64,000 nucleotides of DNA. Origin: Hyposmocoma kahamanoa (taxonomy: Eukaryota > Arthropoda > Insecta > Lepidoptera > Cosmopterigidae). The notes beneath the pieces are model-generated. The model did no database searches, was not told the DNA's origin, and was given only the letters and a program-made list of their open reading frames with translations. Position 1 is the first letter of the stretch. Each line of letters starts with the position of its first letter. Position numbers and translations under genes: made by a program. Below are positions 12,513 through 24,100 of the stretch, piece by piece. The stretch spans positions 3,519,565 through 3,583,564 of the forward strand of contig NW_020654748.1 of assembly GCF_003589595.1 (NCBI RefSeq), in the 5' to 3' direction.

Positions 12513-13260
12513 TTGCTTTCGTATGTTTTGACATAATTTAATCTGTCCGACATTGTTTATCATTTTATTCTACATCTAGTGCGAAACAAAGCGAATCATT
12601 TCACGCAAAATGCCTTATAGGAGATAAAAGAACGTGACTAAACTCTCTCTGAACAACAGCGTCGTCATGTAGTACGTGAATCGCTTCGCACTCCACGCCT
12701 CGTGCGCTTGCGCCGCCATCGACACGCGATGACTCACGGCATAAAGTTTGAAACTGTAATAAATATGATAGTACTACATGTATAATGTGGATTATAGATT
12801 AACGAAAATCAGGCTACGTCGCGTCGGTCGATACGTGAGTATATTGGTGTTTATAGGTTTCTTTTTTCTACTTTATGATGTTTTATCTTCTTGTAAGCGT
12901 TAGTGACATAAACACAGTAAATATTATGTACCTTGAACTTAATCCCATTCGACCGGAAAGTAATGGAACAGCTGTTTTTTTTTCCGCGTATTTAATATAT
13001 AGGTACGCATGTGTATTCAGACGGTGACTTTAAATTCTTTTCGCTTTTTAATGTTTCACTTCCTGTCCACTCATTACACAGTGAAGAGTCCAATTTTGCT
13101 GTACGCTGACTCACATCGTGTCTTTGTCTTTTTTTACAACGCACCAGCAAAAAGTTTACTCTCGATTTCTGTGATTGTTTTTGTCTTTTTATTTTCAACA
13201 GCCGAATCATGTCTTTTTTGCCACAACTTGGTGACAACTGTGTCGATTTTCATTAGTTTT
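12513..13260. other. Non-genic stretch
   Basis: No exon recognised. The paired open frames on both strands at 12992-13263 have no recognisable domain. Confidence 0.4.
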
Positions 13261-13695
13261 TAACCAACTTCAAAAAAGGAGGAGGTTCTCAATTCGACTG
13301 TATGTTTATTTTTGTATGTATGTTACGCGATAACTCCGGTATTTGTAAACCGATTTTCATGATTATTTTTTTGTTGGAAAGGGGGTACTTCCATAGTGGT
13401 ACCATTTCATTTTGAAAAAATCATCCACCTCGAAGGTTGGCTGTTTATGCATGAAGATACATTTTTATAAATAGCGCCTAACTTTAATTTAGGAGCAATA
13501 ACTTTAATGGTTGATTTTGCAATTTCTCCAATTCAAGGCGTTTTTCTCTCAATATACTTTGAGTAGTGAGAACCGATTTTCATTATCTCCAGTGTCAAAG
13601 TCCTGTATAGTGGCGAACTAGGTAATATTTCAATAAAACTTGGCAAATAGACGTACTTTTGAGGTTGGTTTTTTAGTAATCTGTACTGAGATTAT
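13261..13695 (+). repeat. Repeat G ('GACTTC' family), full copy
   Basis: It begins aaccaacttcaaaaaagg and ends ttttgaggttggttttttag, giving imperfect inverted termini (AACCRACTTC / GAGGTYGGTT). Conserved inner blocks are cgcgataactccggtatttg, aaatcatccacctcgaaggt, and ctccagtgtcaaagtcctgt. At least seven other copies or fragments occur in the window. Confidence 0.85.
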
Positions 13696-14104
13696 AACAT
13701 TGAGGATTCGTGCAACCATGTAAAGAATTAACGAAAAATCGCAAACCGTTACAAGATTTTGGACTTTTTTTTATTATAAAAAGCATTAAACAATTAGGAC
13801 ATTCAGCCTGTCAGAATATAGAATGCACTCGTTATACAACTTTTAAAAACAAAAGGCAGGATGTTCGTGAGGCCAGTGCATTCTAGGTGTTCACTGTGCA
13901 TCCGGAGCAAATCCGTACTAACAATAGGCATCTAGTGCCTATAAAACAGGACCTAGAGTTGAGTTAAGAACGTTAAATCGCATAATAACGGTAAAAATGA
14001 ATATTACAAAGGCATAAGCTGGTTATAGCCATGACGTCGTTAAATACGTGTGTCAGTTGTCTGGTTAAGCTTTAAGTACATCGTTTTTTACACAATAGCA
14101 AGTA
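13696..14104. other. Non-genic stretch
   Basis: No exon seen. A small palindrome, ataggcatctagtgcctat, lies near 13924. Confidence 0.4.
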
Positions 14105-14272
14105 ACTCGAACAAGTCGTGCGCCTGGTGGTAAGCGACACGCTTGTTTGTATCAGTGCTTTAAATTACAAAGATCTGAGGGGCACAGTCACTGCGCCTGT
14201 CACCCTGAGATATGTGTAAGTTGGCAAGTCCCAAGTCCCAACTCTTTCACAAGGTGCTCATCTGCTACTAAA
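14105..14272 (-). mobile_element. SINE-A copy, internally deleted
   Basis: It runs from cgaacaagtcgtgcgcctgg to aactctttcacaaggtgctc and the terminal ctgctact. About 120 bp of the central part of the full element are missing. Confidence 0.75.
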
Positions 14273-14948
14273 ATAAAATAAAATCCAATTGATATTGTCA
14301 GTATTTTTACGGTTAACTCGGCTATAAACATTATGCTTGTATATTTGTTTATATGTATAAAAAGTGTTAGTGGGGAAGTGTGGTATGAGACATTTTGTGT
14401 TGTGTCCGGAGAAATTGAAAAAATGCCTTTTTTTCTATGACACAGCTTTCTATAGCTTTAGTAGTATTCCTGGAAGTGAATTCTAAAATATTAGCTCACC
14501 GTCTTGGTTCTGGGTGGGTGGAGAAGTTTCCAGATTTCGTAGATTTTAATTAGGCATAAACCGGAATAACTAGCTATACAAGTAGGTACCTCGCAAGGAA
14601 TTTTTGTTTATTTTGAAATATATGTTTCATAAATTTGAACTCTTATGCAAACAACCTGTAATATTGAAATACAATAAAATATCGTAACTGACATTATTGT
14701 ACCACAATAAAGTTCGACAAGTCAATTTGAGTTACCTAAGTGATTGTAACTTTTGAAATTATCTTGCAACAATTGCCAAGATGTTCAAATTGACATTTAA
14801 AAAATATACATTGATTTTTACTTTTCGTAATGCCTTGGGGTACTACGTTATTTATTTGTAATAAGTGCAGGCATCGAAGCATTAAGCGTAGGTAATATGT
14901 GTCCGTCTAACTTGTATGATTCAAATATTATTTGTCACTAACTAATTG

Positions 14949-14999
14949 AAACAGCCAATTCAGGTTTGAGAATATTACTAAAACTTGAATTGGCTGTTT
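14949..14999. repeat. 19-bp-arm hairpin
   Basis: aaacagccaattcaggttt and aaacttgaattggctgttt are inverted copies with one mismatch, separated by 13 bases. No target duplication is apparent. Confidence 0.85.
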
Positions 15000-15105
15000 T
15001 AGCACTTCACAAAGGAAGTTGATGTCTTTTTGTTCGTGTAATCAAGGGTAAAATAAGCCCATTATACTTCACCATGAAATTAACCATATTGTTTGTTTGT
15101 TGCAG

Positions 15106-15164
15106 TTGTAGTGGACGTGGACGACCGGCCGGTCTGCGTGGAAATCTGTGATACTGCTGGACAG
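15106..15164 (+). CDS. RhoU: RhoU-like exon with G3 box
   Basis: The acceptor is ttgtttgttgcag and the donor is acag|gtgagc. Two leading bases complete a codon from an unseen upstream exon, then 19 codons read VVDVDDRPVCVEICDTAGQ. This is the strand before switch II followed by the DTAGQ nucleotide-binding motif. The exon ends in phase 0. Confidence 0.85.
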
Positions 15165-18100
15165 GTGAGCTACAATTAGATACCAGTAGTAAATTGTTTA
15201 TCTATAGTCTGTCTTTTTTGATGATGGAGCAAAATGACATCAGCTAGTGATTGCGGTCGATATCTCTGTCGATCTATTTATCGGTCTATCAATTGTCACT
15301 TTTTGTAAGTTCATACTTACGCAGGTATACATTTAGAACTGTCTATTAAAAAGACAAAGAGGTGACATATTTTAAAGTTTTTCATGTTAATTCAAAATAG
15401 ATAATAAAATCCGCCTGTTCTTATTAAAATATGTATGAATATAAAATTGAATTCGATTGCAAATATCCGACCATCAAAATAAGAATAAAGAATGTAAGAA
15501 CGCAATTAGTAATCATACAAACTCATTAGAACGAAATTTTTGTCAAAATTTTACCTTCTTTCATAATTCATTGATATAACTGTCGGCAACAACTACATGA
15601 CTATTAATTTTTTTTATAAAAACTTGCTACGCTGTAAATGTAACTTTACTCCGTCTTCAAACAAGACCGACTTTACAGCTGTTCCATTATTTCTAAATAT
15701 TGAATCATACTGAGCTAGCACATTTTAGGAACTTGTGGTTCGGGATCCTATAATTTTAGAAGAAAACATTTATTCATGTATACTCAATCATAATCAATCG
15801 AAAGGTTTTGAACTGTTAAATACTTTGCTCCGTGATGCAAGGTGTAAGTGCTATTAGGTACACAAGTGTCCTCATCTGACCTGCTCCGAAATCGACCTAT
15901 GAAACTTGGGTTAATTAACCTTAGAAATCGTATTCCTAAGACGACTCCTTCTAGTCGTATGCAATGCCAAAATACAAACATTTTACGTTATGTAGAGGCA
16001 AAGGAGTTTGCCTTAGTTACAGTTTTTGTTGCGATGGTTGAAAGGCAAAATGGGATAAGCGACACTTTTAGTCATATTGAGTTATACATACCGTTAGAAT
16101 CAGCTAACGTTTCTGATTCCAACGGTATACATGACCCTAAAGTGTCGCTTATCCCATTTTGCCTTTCAAGTGACGGTTGTTTCAACGAACAAACACAAAG
16201 AAAAATCCCCTAGATCCGGCTAGACTCGAATCAGCGACTTAACCAGCGACCTTTTTTTGCCTGAGTAAAGAAATAACTTTCATAGATTTCTCACGTGGCG
16301 CTATGTAAAGGTCTGCAACGAGCACAAGGAGAAATATGTAAGATCTGTTGANNNNNNNNNNNNNNNNNNNNNNNNNNNNNNNNNNNNNNNNNNNNNNNNN
16401 NNNNNNNNNNNNNNNNNNNNNNNNNNNNNNNNNNNNNNNNNNNNNNNNNNNNNNNNNNNNNNNNNNNNNNNNNNNNNNNNNNNNNNNNNNNNNNNNNNNN
16501 NNNNNNNNNNNNNNNNNNNNNNNNNNNNNNNNNNNNNNNNNNNNNNNNNNNNNNNNNNNNNNNNNNNNNNNNNNNNNNNNNNNNNNNNNNNNNNNNNNNN
16601 NNNNNNNNNNNNNNNNNNNNNNNNNNNNNNNNNNNNNNNNNNNNNNNNNNNNNNNNNNNNNNNNNNNNNNNNNNNNNNNNNNNNNNNNNNNNNNNNNNNN
16701 NNNNNNNNNNNNNNNNNNNNNNNNNNNNNNNNNNNNNNNNNNNNNNNNNNNATGACCATCTTTCCATGTAAACAAAATTCCTTACATAACCCAAAATAAG
16801 ATAACTGTTTGAAATATACACGTGAACGTGTATTTATAGTCATCGACCTCGCTTCTGTGTTTTACCGCTAGGGACAAATCACTTTTTGGGAAGAAAAGTA
16901 CTTGCCAAAACAAAAGATCAATCTTCAGAAACAATACCAAACAATCCAACAAACAAAGAAACTCGTTCCTTCTCCGTACAAATTATGAAACGTCGTCAGA
17001 GTCAAAAGCACAAGTGCTCGACAACCATTGAGCAATATCGGCATAACTATAGTCCCAATAGGGATTATCGATTGATCCACGGACAAATTGATAGTATTGC
17101 TATATCTATTTCGAAAGCATATTGTTATGCGTGGGTGCTTGGCGAAAGCGTCTTTGTCTACACCTATGTAAAAATGTATTCATTTATGAGTTGATAGACA
17201 ATAGTTATTAAATTGTTGATTGAATAGGTACGGAGCCCCTTAACCTATGGAGAGACGTTGGCTCTCTGTGTGTATTCTACCGTCTTTATAATGAGGAGTG
17301 CTCTGAGGAATGTTTCCAACTGGTGCCACCGTCTCGTTTCCACCATCGTATCTCCCGCCAAATGAGTAGAGTCCATCCCCACATCTTAGATGCCTAGCAT
17401 TGTAAGACCACGCGGGCATCTCGTTCGTTCCTTTCTCGATCGAAGATGTGGAATGATCTTCCTCTTGAAGTACTTCCTTTGCGCTATGACATGGGGTTCT
17501 TCAAAAAGTTTGTTTACAGTACTTTATTTGGGTACTGCTTTTGCAAATGTCCATGGGCGACGATGACAACCTCCCATCAAGTGGCTCGTCTGCTAGTTTA
17601 CCTCCTTCTTTACATAAAAAAAATTGACATAGGCCGGAGGAATGTGTGGATATTTCATAATGTCTTGACAGCTTACGTTTATATTATTATACAAGATATA
17701 TGTATCTACCTAAGTATTGAATACTCACCGATTAGGTACAGTCAACAGCGCGCAAAGGGTTAACTGTCGACTGTTGTTATCATAAGTGGTATATGATAGT
17801 GTTGATTTTAAATCCTTAATTGAAATTTGAGTATTATCGTAAGAGACTAGTATAGGTTTCTATTTATACACGACTTTTCTGATTGTCTGCATGAACAGGT
17901 AGAATCACCGACAGAAACTAATGAAAGTCGAGACTTAGGGTCGTATTCCAGAACTCTACTCAATGCTCAAGTCAGGACTTGAGCAGACTTGAGTATGATT
18001 TCAAGAACTGGAAATACGACCCTAATGGCAAAGACTTGAGTATGATTTTCAGTGCTCACTGCAATACTCAAGTCCTGACTTGAGCATTGAATAGAGTTCG

Positions 18101-21100
18101 GAAACGACCCTTAGGTTCCAATTCGAGTACTTAGGTTTTCGCGATTGTTACACATAGAAAATGAAACTATTTTTTCGGATCTAAATGACGTATATTTATT
18201 ATGATTATTCATACAAAGATCGAATACATAGAAAAACATTTTCATCATCCATGGTCATCAACCACTTTTGTCTAATATTAAAGCAAACCACCCTATTTTT
18301 CGTTATAATTACAAAATGTATTTATTAAATTTACAAAGAACTTTTTATTTACGATACATAACGTTTTACAAATTAGTTTTCTATTGTTTTAACAATATAC
18401 ATTTTTATTAAATTAAACGTTTGTTTGAAAAAATTAACAAATATGTATAAATACATGATTTGGATCCAAAAAAATAGTTTGATATTTCCCACTAGGTTAC
18501 TTTTTTTCAACAAAGTATTTTGAACAATTGCATTCCTATTTGACATTATGGCGCTCCGTACATTGACTTACAATTATATGGACGTCGGGTCCGCGCTAAA
18601 AAGTGTCCGAACTTACAGGGCGTTAAAATCGTATACAGAGCGTCATTCACGCTCTAGTCTTCGTTTGTTCGACTGACAGCGAAGCAAGCAAAATTAGACA
18701 GTACTACAGTACTACAACAGTAGATGACATTACAATTTAAATTCAACGTTTTAGCTTTTTCATATTCCTTGACATGTCACTACATTTAAATAGGTTGACT
18801 TGGGACATTTTTTTCGTGGTTTTTGTATTAGACCCGTCGTCCATTTATTTGTAAGTCAATGGCTCCGTAACACTATAAATACTGTCTATTTTACCATTCT
18901 CATTTGTATAATTAATCGAAAATGCATTTGACAAAAAGTTATAATTTACAGTATAATTTATAATGTAATGAGCTACGATATCTATGTACTAGTTAGTAAT
19001 GAGCCTTATTTTGTCAGATGTGTATGCTCAGTTGTATTACGTGTGATTGACATCGTAAAACTAAATGCGGCATTGATTGAGAAGTTGTTTAACTACCGTC
19101 ATATTAGATTGACGTGTTTTGATTGACAATTGAACATAAATGGTTCAGTGGTTTCCGCATAGCATTCTTCAGGGTGCAGTCCGAACATAGATTTCGTCAT
19201 CGAAATAACAGATAATAAAAAGCACATTTCAGGTCGTTTCACGAGTAGCTAAATGATAGTTACATGGGCGATGAAATTTTGAGATTCTGATAAATTTTCT
19301 TTTTATTACAAAAATCAGTATGACAATTTACTGACAATATTACAGCACGATAGGCCACGTCTAAAGGTAAACATTATTTCAAAATACTTCGTTGAAAATT
19401 GTAACTTGGGTCATTTACATGGTGTTAAAATGTCTATACTTAAACAAAAACTTTCATAGATTTCTCACAGATACGGCGATACGGCAAAAAAACAAAGCAC
19501 AAGAAGCAGGTAAAAAGAATTCGTAAAGTATGCTGGTTCGTTCCGTAGTTTTGGAAGAGTGTCAGGGACGACTTGCTGAAGACGCAGGTTCGATCCCGCC
19601 GGAGCACAGGCTTTTCTTGGTGTTCGATCTTTGTTTAATGATTATAACAAACTAGTAGAGTAGTTTCACAAATAAATAATTGACTGTCATGGTAGTAAAA
19701 CATTGTAATATTCAATAAACTTATTTCTATAACTGAACCCATTAGCTCACTGAGACAAATCAGACTTGAAGATATAATTCATTATTTCGCACATAAAATC
19801 AATATATATGTACGGTAGTACATAGATAACGTTTGTTTATAATGCACAAGTAAAGTACATTATCAATACATTACAATCTAGTCAAATACCAGACTAATAA
19901 GTAATTTACATTTCACTTATGTAATCTAATAAATAAAAAAATATTCGTTTATAAGTGGACAATTAAGTATCATGTATAAATAAAAATAATCACATTATTC
20001 GCTATAAGGCTTTAAGGCTGAGGCTTACCCATTTCTGCCGCCAAGTCCAAGCCAATGTCAGCATTACTGTGTTCCGGTTTTAAAGCGTAAGGGTGCTGTT
20101 AAATTTACAGGCACATGAGACTTGTCAAGTTACGTGTCAGGGTGACGGGCGCAGTGGCTTTATTTCTTAGATTTTTGCCATTCAAAGATAATGGAATGAA
20201 ACTGAATCTTTTAGAAATATGACAGTGTGGAATAAAAAGAAAGGGAACACGCTTCAGTGAAACCATATAATGAACAATTGTAATTAGGCAGTTACCAAAG
20301 AGACTAAGAGTCGTATTCTAGAACTCTACTCAATGCTCAAGTCAGGATTTGAGTATGGTTTAAAGCACTCGAAATCATACTCAAGTCCCTGCCATTAGGG
20401 TCGTATTTCCAGTGCTTGTGTTTCCAGTGCAATCCTGACTTGAGCATTGAGTGGAGTTCTAGAATACGACCCTAAGACAAAAATCATTCCTTCAATTGCA
20501 ACACTGAACAACGAAATTACTTGAAAATAATTGTACGCTGTGACCGCAAGTAAAATGCTTTACTCCTTCTGCTTTAAGAAAGTTACTCTTAACGTTCTCT
20601 GAGTGGCACTGCAACTGTTATGGACAAGGCGTGTGGCTTACCATCAGGCGCACGACTTGTTCGTCCCGTCACTTGATATTATATTAAAATAAATAAGGTC
20701 CATTCAGTATTTGTTTTTTTTAAATTTTCAAATTGTTTTTCTTAATTTCACAATTTTGAGTTACGACGGCATTTGGTGTCATGTGCGACTTCATTCTTTA
20801 TCCCCAGCCGAACTAGTATTGGGACATAACTCGTTTAGTATATATGAATAATACCAATAATGAAAGTGAGAGACTACTATCCTGATGTCAATCATACATT
20901 TCTATAGGTCACGCGCGACGCCACACATAGCCGGCTGGGTGAATATAATTATATTCAAAGTGACACGTCTAAAGCAATGTATGTAGATAATTTTCGGATG
21001 TGATCTGTAGTCCAATTATACAGAACCGTTGACTTTATTAAACTATTTTTGCGCCCTCTTAAATGATTTCTAAAGTTTTACATCCATTAAAATCGACGCT

Positions 21101-24100
21101 TAACAATTTAAGGCTCAATTCACACAGGCGTAGAGTCGAAGCGTCGCGACGCGTTACGTTTTTCGCCTGTAGCATATTCATCTCTATTTTCCCATTATTA
21201 TTATATTATTATTATATTATATTAGAATCGTGCGACTTGGTTAAAGTCGAGTGGTTGCGCGCGTCGCCGTGCGTACCTTGCGCATAGTAAGACGTCAGAC
21301 GCCGACCACACTGTGATCTGGGCGCGCTAATGCGACGAGACCCTTCGACTCTGCGCCAGTGTGAGTTGAGTCTAAGGCTGAGATTTATATGAGATTAGAC
21401 AAAACAAAATGGCGAGCAAGCAAGTTTTTGGTATGCCAAAAAGGATTTACGATATGAAAAAGTTCGAGAAAGTACCAATGGATGATAGTAGAATAACGAC
21501 ATAAATTTATAGAAGGAGGTGTATTTGAACCAGTCATACGATACCTACAGAGATTGCAAGTCAAGAGTACAAAAAATAGCGAGGAGTCTCTGATGGAGCA
21601 CATTTGTAGCAGTAGAGATCCTTCGGAAAGAGGGCGGTTAGGGAACCTTGCCTTACCTATTTTTGAAGCCAAGCGTTGAGCATTATATGTTGCAGGTGAC
21701 TTTACAGGCACTTGGGACTTGAAAAGTCCTTTCCTTGGCAGTGCCCTTCACATCTTTACGATATAAAGCTCTGAGCGACACTGGAACTGTTATGTACAGA
21801 CCTGTCGCTTACCGCCAGGAACACAACTTGTTTGTCCCGTCACTTGGTATTATAATAATTGTAATTTTTTTATTTTAAAAAAACCGACTTCGAAAGTTCA
21901 TGAAATTACATCTACACACATCAAAAAAAGTCTAGGGATCAAGTGAATATTTTTGAAATAAAAATTATTTAAGCAATATTTACCAAATCCAGTCTTCCAG
22001 GACGACTTCTTACTTTAATGCTTATGTTTTATTTAACCGCTTACCCCTATATTTAATTAAAATAAACTAAAATTGATGTTTTTGCAAATTGTGGGAAAAA
22101 ACTCAAATTAACGGCGTCAATTAAATGACAAAAAAAATGGCGAAAATGATGATTTTGCTCATTTTTATTGTAAAGATAAGAAAATTAATAATCTGTATTT
22201 CCACCATTAACACGAATCACATAATTACAGACCCTACCCTTAGATGTGGAATATTTTCTTCAAATTGAAATGTGACCAATACTGAGGTACCCTCTTTACA
22301 ACAAAAAAGAATCATCGAAATCATTTAACAAATGCAGAAGTAATCGCGTGGCATATATACAAAAACAATTTAGCCGAATCGAGAACCTCCTTTTTTTCAA
22401 CCTTTAGAATAAGATGCATCTTACCACTGTTCGGACACGTGTGTCAACCCACAACCTATACGAAACCACGTTTAACCTTTCGTTAAATAACGGCCGCCGT
22501 ACTTTTCTACATCGAGGGAATAAAAAGGGCATAACTTTTCAAACTCTCTCGTTTTCAAAAATGTAACTAATCGGTCACAACGGTAAATATTTGCCAACAA
22601 CAGGATTCAATTATAGCTCTTCCTGTAAAAGCCACTTTCACTGCTCCGTCGTGTTAGCACCCGCTCTCAAATTGACTAATAACAATAAAATACTGTTACA
22701 TTGTTTTTGGTGCTCTGTAAAAACAGGATATACAACACTTTGATGTATACCGCCGATCGACTTTCGAAGCCTTATAGACACTTCCAATTTTAAAACAAAT
22801 AATCTATCTAACCATAATAATATATTATATAACAAATTAATATTTATTTCGAAGCCAGTTTTGACTCGTGAGTTCCAGTCGTAAAAAAAGATCATTAATT
22901 AAATAATTATGTTCTAACGAACATAAAATGTTCAGTTTAGACATCGCACATTTATTTTCTAAAGCTTGACAAATTATATTTGTCAATCTTGTGCAATTAG
23001 GGGACTAATTTATTAATAGAAAGAGAAATTCCTTCGATTCGGTTGGATACGAACCGAATCATAGGTTCGTTCCGTAGCACACTTGGGATAGCGTCAGACA
23101 CGGTATACTGAAGGCGCTGGTTCGAATCCAGCCAGATAGAAGGATTTTTTTTAGTGTTCCAATCTTTGTGTTGATAATTATAACAAATCAGTGGCGTCAT
23201 TTTCCAAAACAAAATGTAGTAAAACATTGGTATATTAATATTAGGTTATAATTAAAACGTTAAACACACAAACAGAACCACTAATTTCAACTGACTACAC
23301 AAACTGATGTCAGTGGTTGCAATTTGCTCACCATCCGTAGAACAAAGACCTATGTGCAAAACAGTCAGGACATTGTACATTTCGTTCGCTTCTTAGCTGT
23401 GGATATCAGATCGACTGTTGTTCGATTTTATATTTCCGAAATGAAATACGATATAAAAATTCTGAAAACACCTATAGACAGATCCTATTTTGAGTAACGA
23501 GATTATGTATTTATCTTATTTTCGCTATATAATCATATCGGACTCTGTTCGTCGGACGAGTCGATTTCGGGTCTACAAGTTACCTGTTAGCGCTCAGTTT
23601 GTGAAATGTATTTGGGAATTTTGATGATATTATTTATTTCCCTAATATTTCTTTATCGTAAGTGCATCGGAATATTTCATAATTCGGAATATTTGTACGC
23701 AGAGTCATAGACCTACTTGACATATTTCTTTTATTACTTGTTTGCTTTTTATTTTTATTTTGTCTGCGTATAAACTGAAGTATTTAGGTTATAGATTTTT
23801 ATTTCTAGTCGACTCCTTGAAATTCCTTCATTTTACAAAATTACCTCTAACCGAAAAGTGTTTTCATGTTCCAGGACAGTATGTCAGAGCTTCGCGAGCT
23901 CTGCTACCCCGGTACGGACGTCATAATGTTGTGCTTCTCTGTGGTGCGACCGGAAACATTTCGATCGGCTGCCGAACGGTGGACCAAAGCTGTGGCGAAG
24001 ATCAACGCTCCCCTTATCCTCGTCGGCACGCAGAGTGATTTGGCGCTTGATCCTCGAGTGTTGCAAACGCTAAGAGTAAGTTATTTTACTTATCCTGCAC

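Noticed and set aside
12992..13263. Overlapping frames on both strands as a gene
   Set aside because: No domain, no splice or start context, and adjacent to repeat G; both frames look like chance.
16239..16843. Long open frames through the N run
   Set aside because: They consist almost entirely of unknown residues across the 400-N gap.
23742..24038. Alternative + strand frame overlapping the RhoU-like exon
   Set aside because: It is a shadow of the true exon frame, which carries the GTPase motifs.
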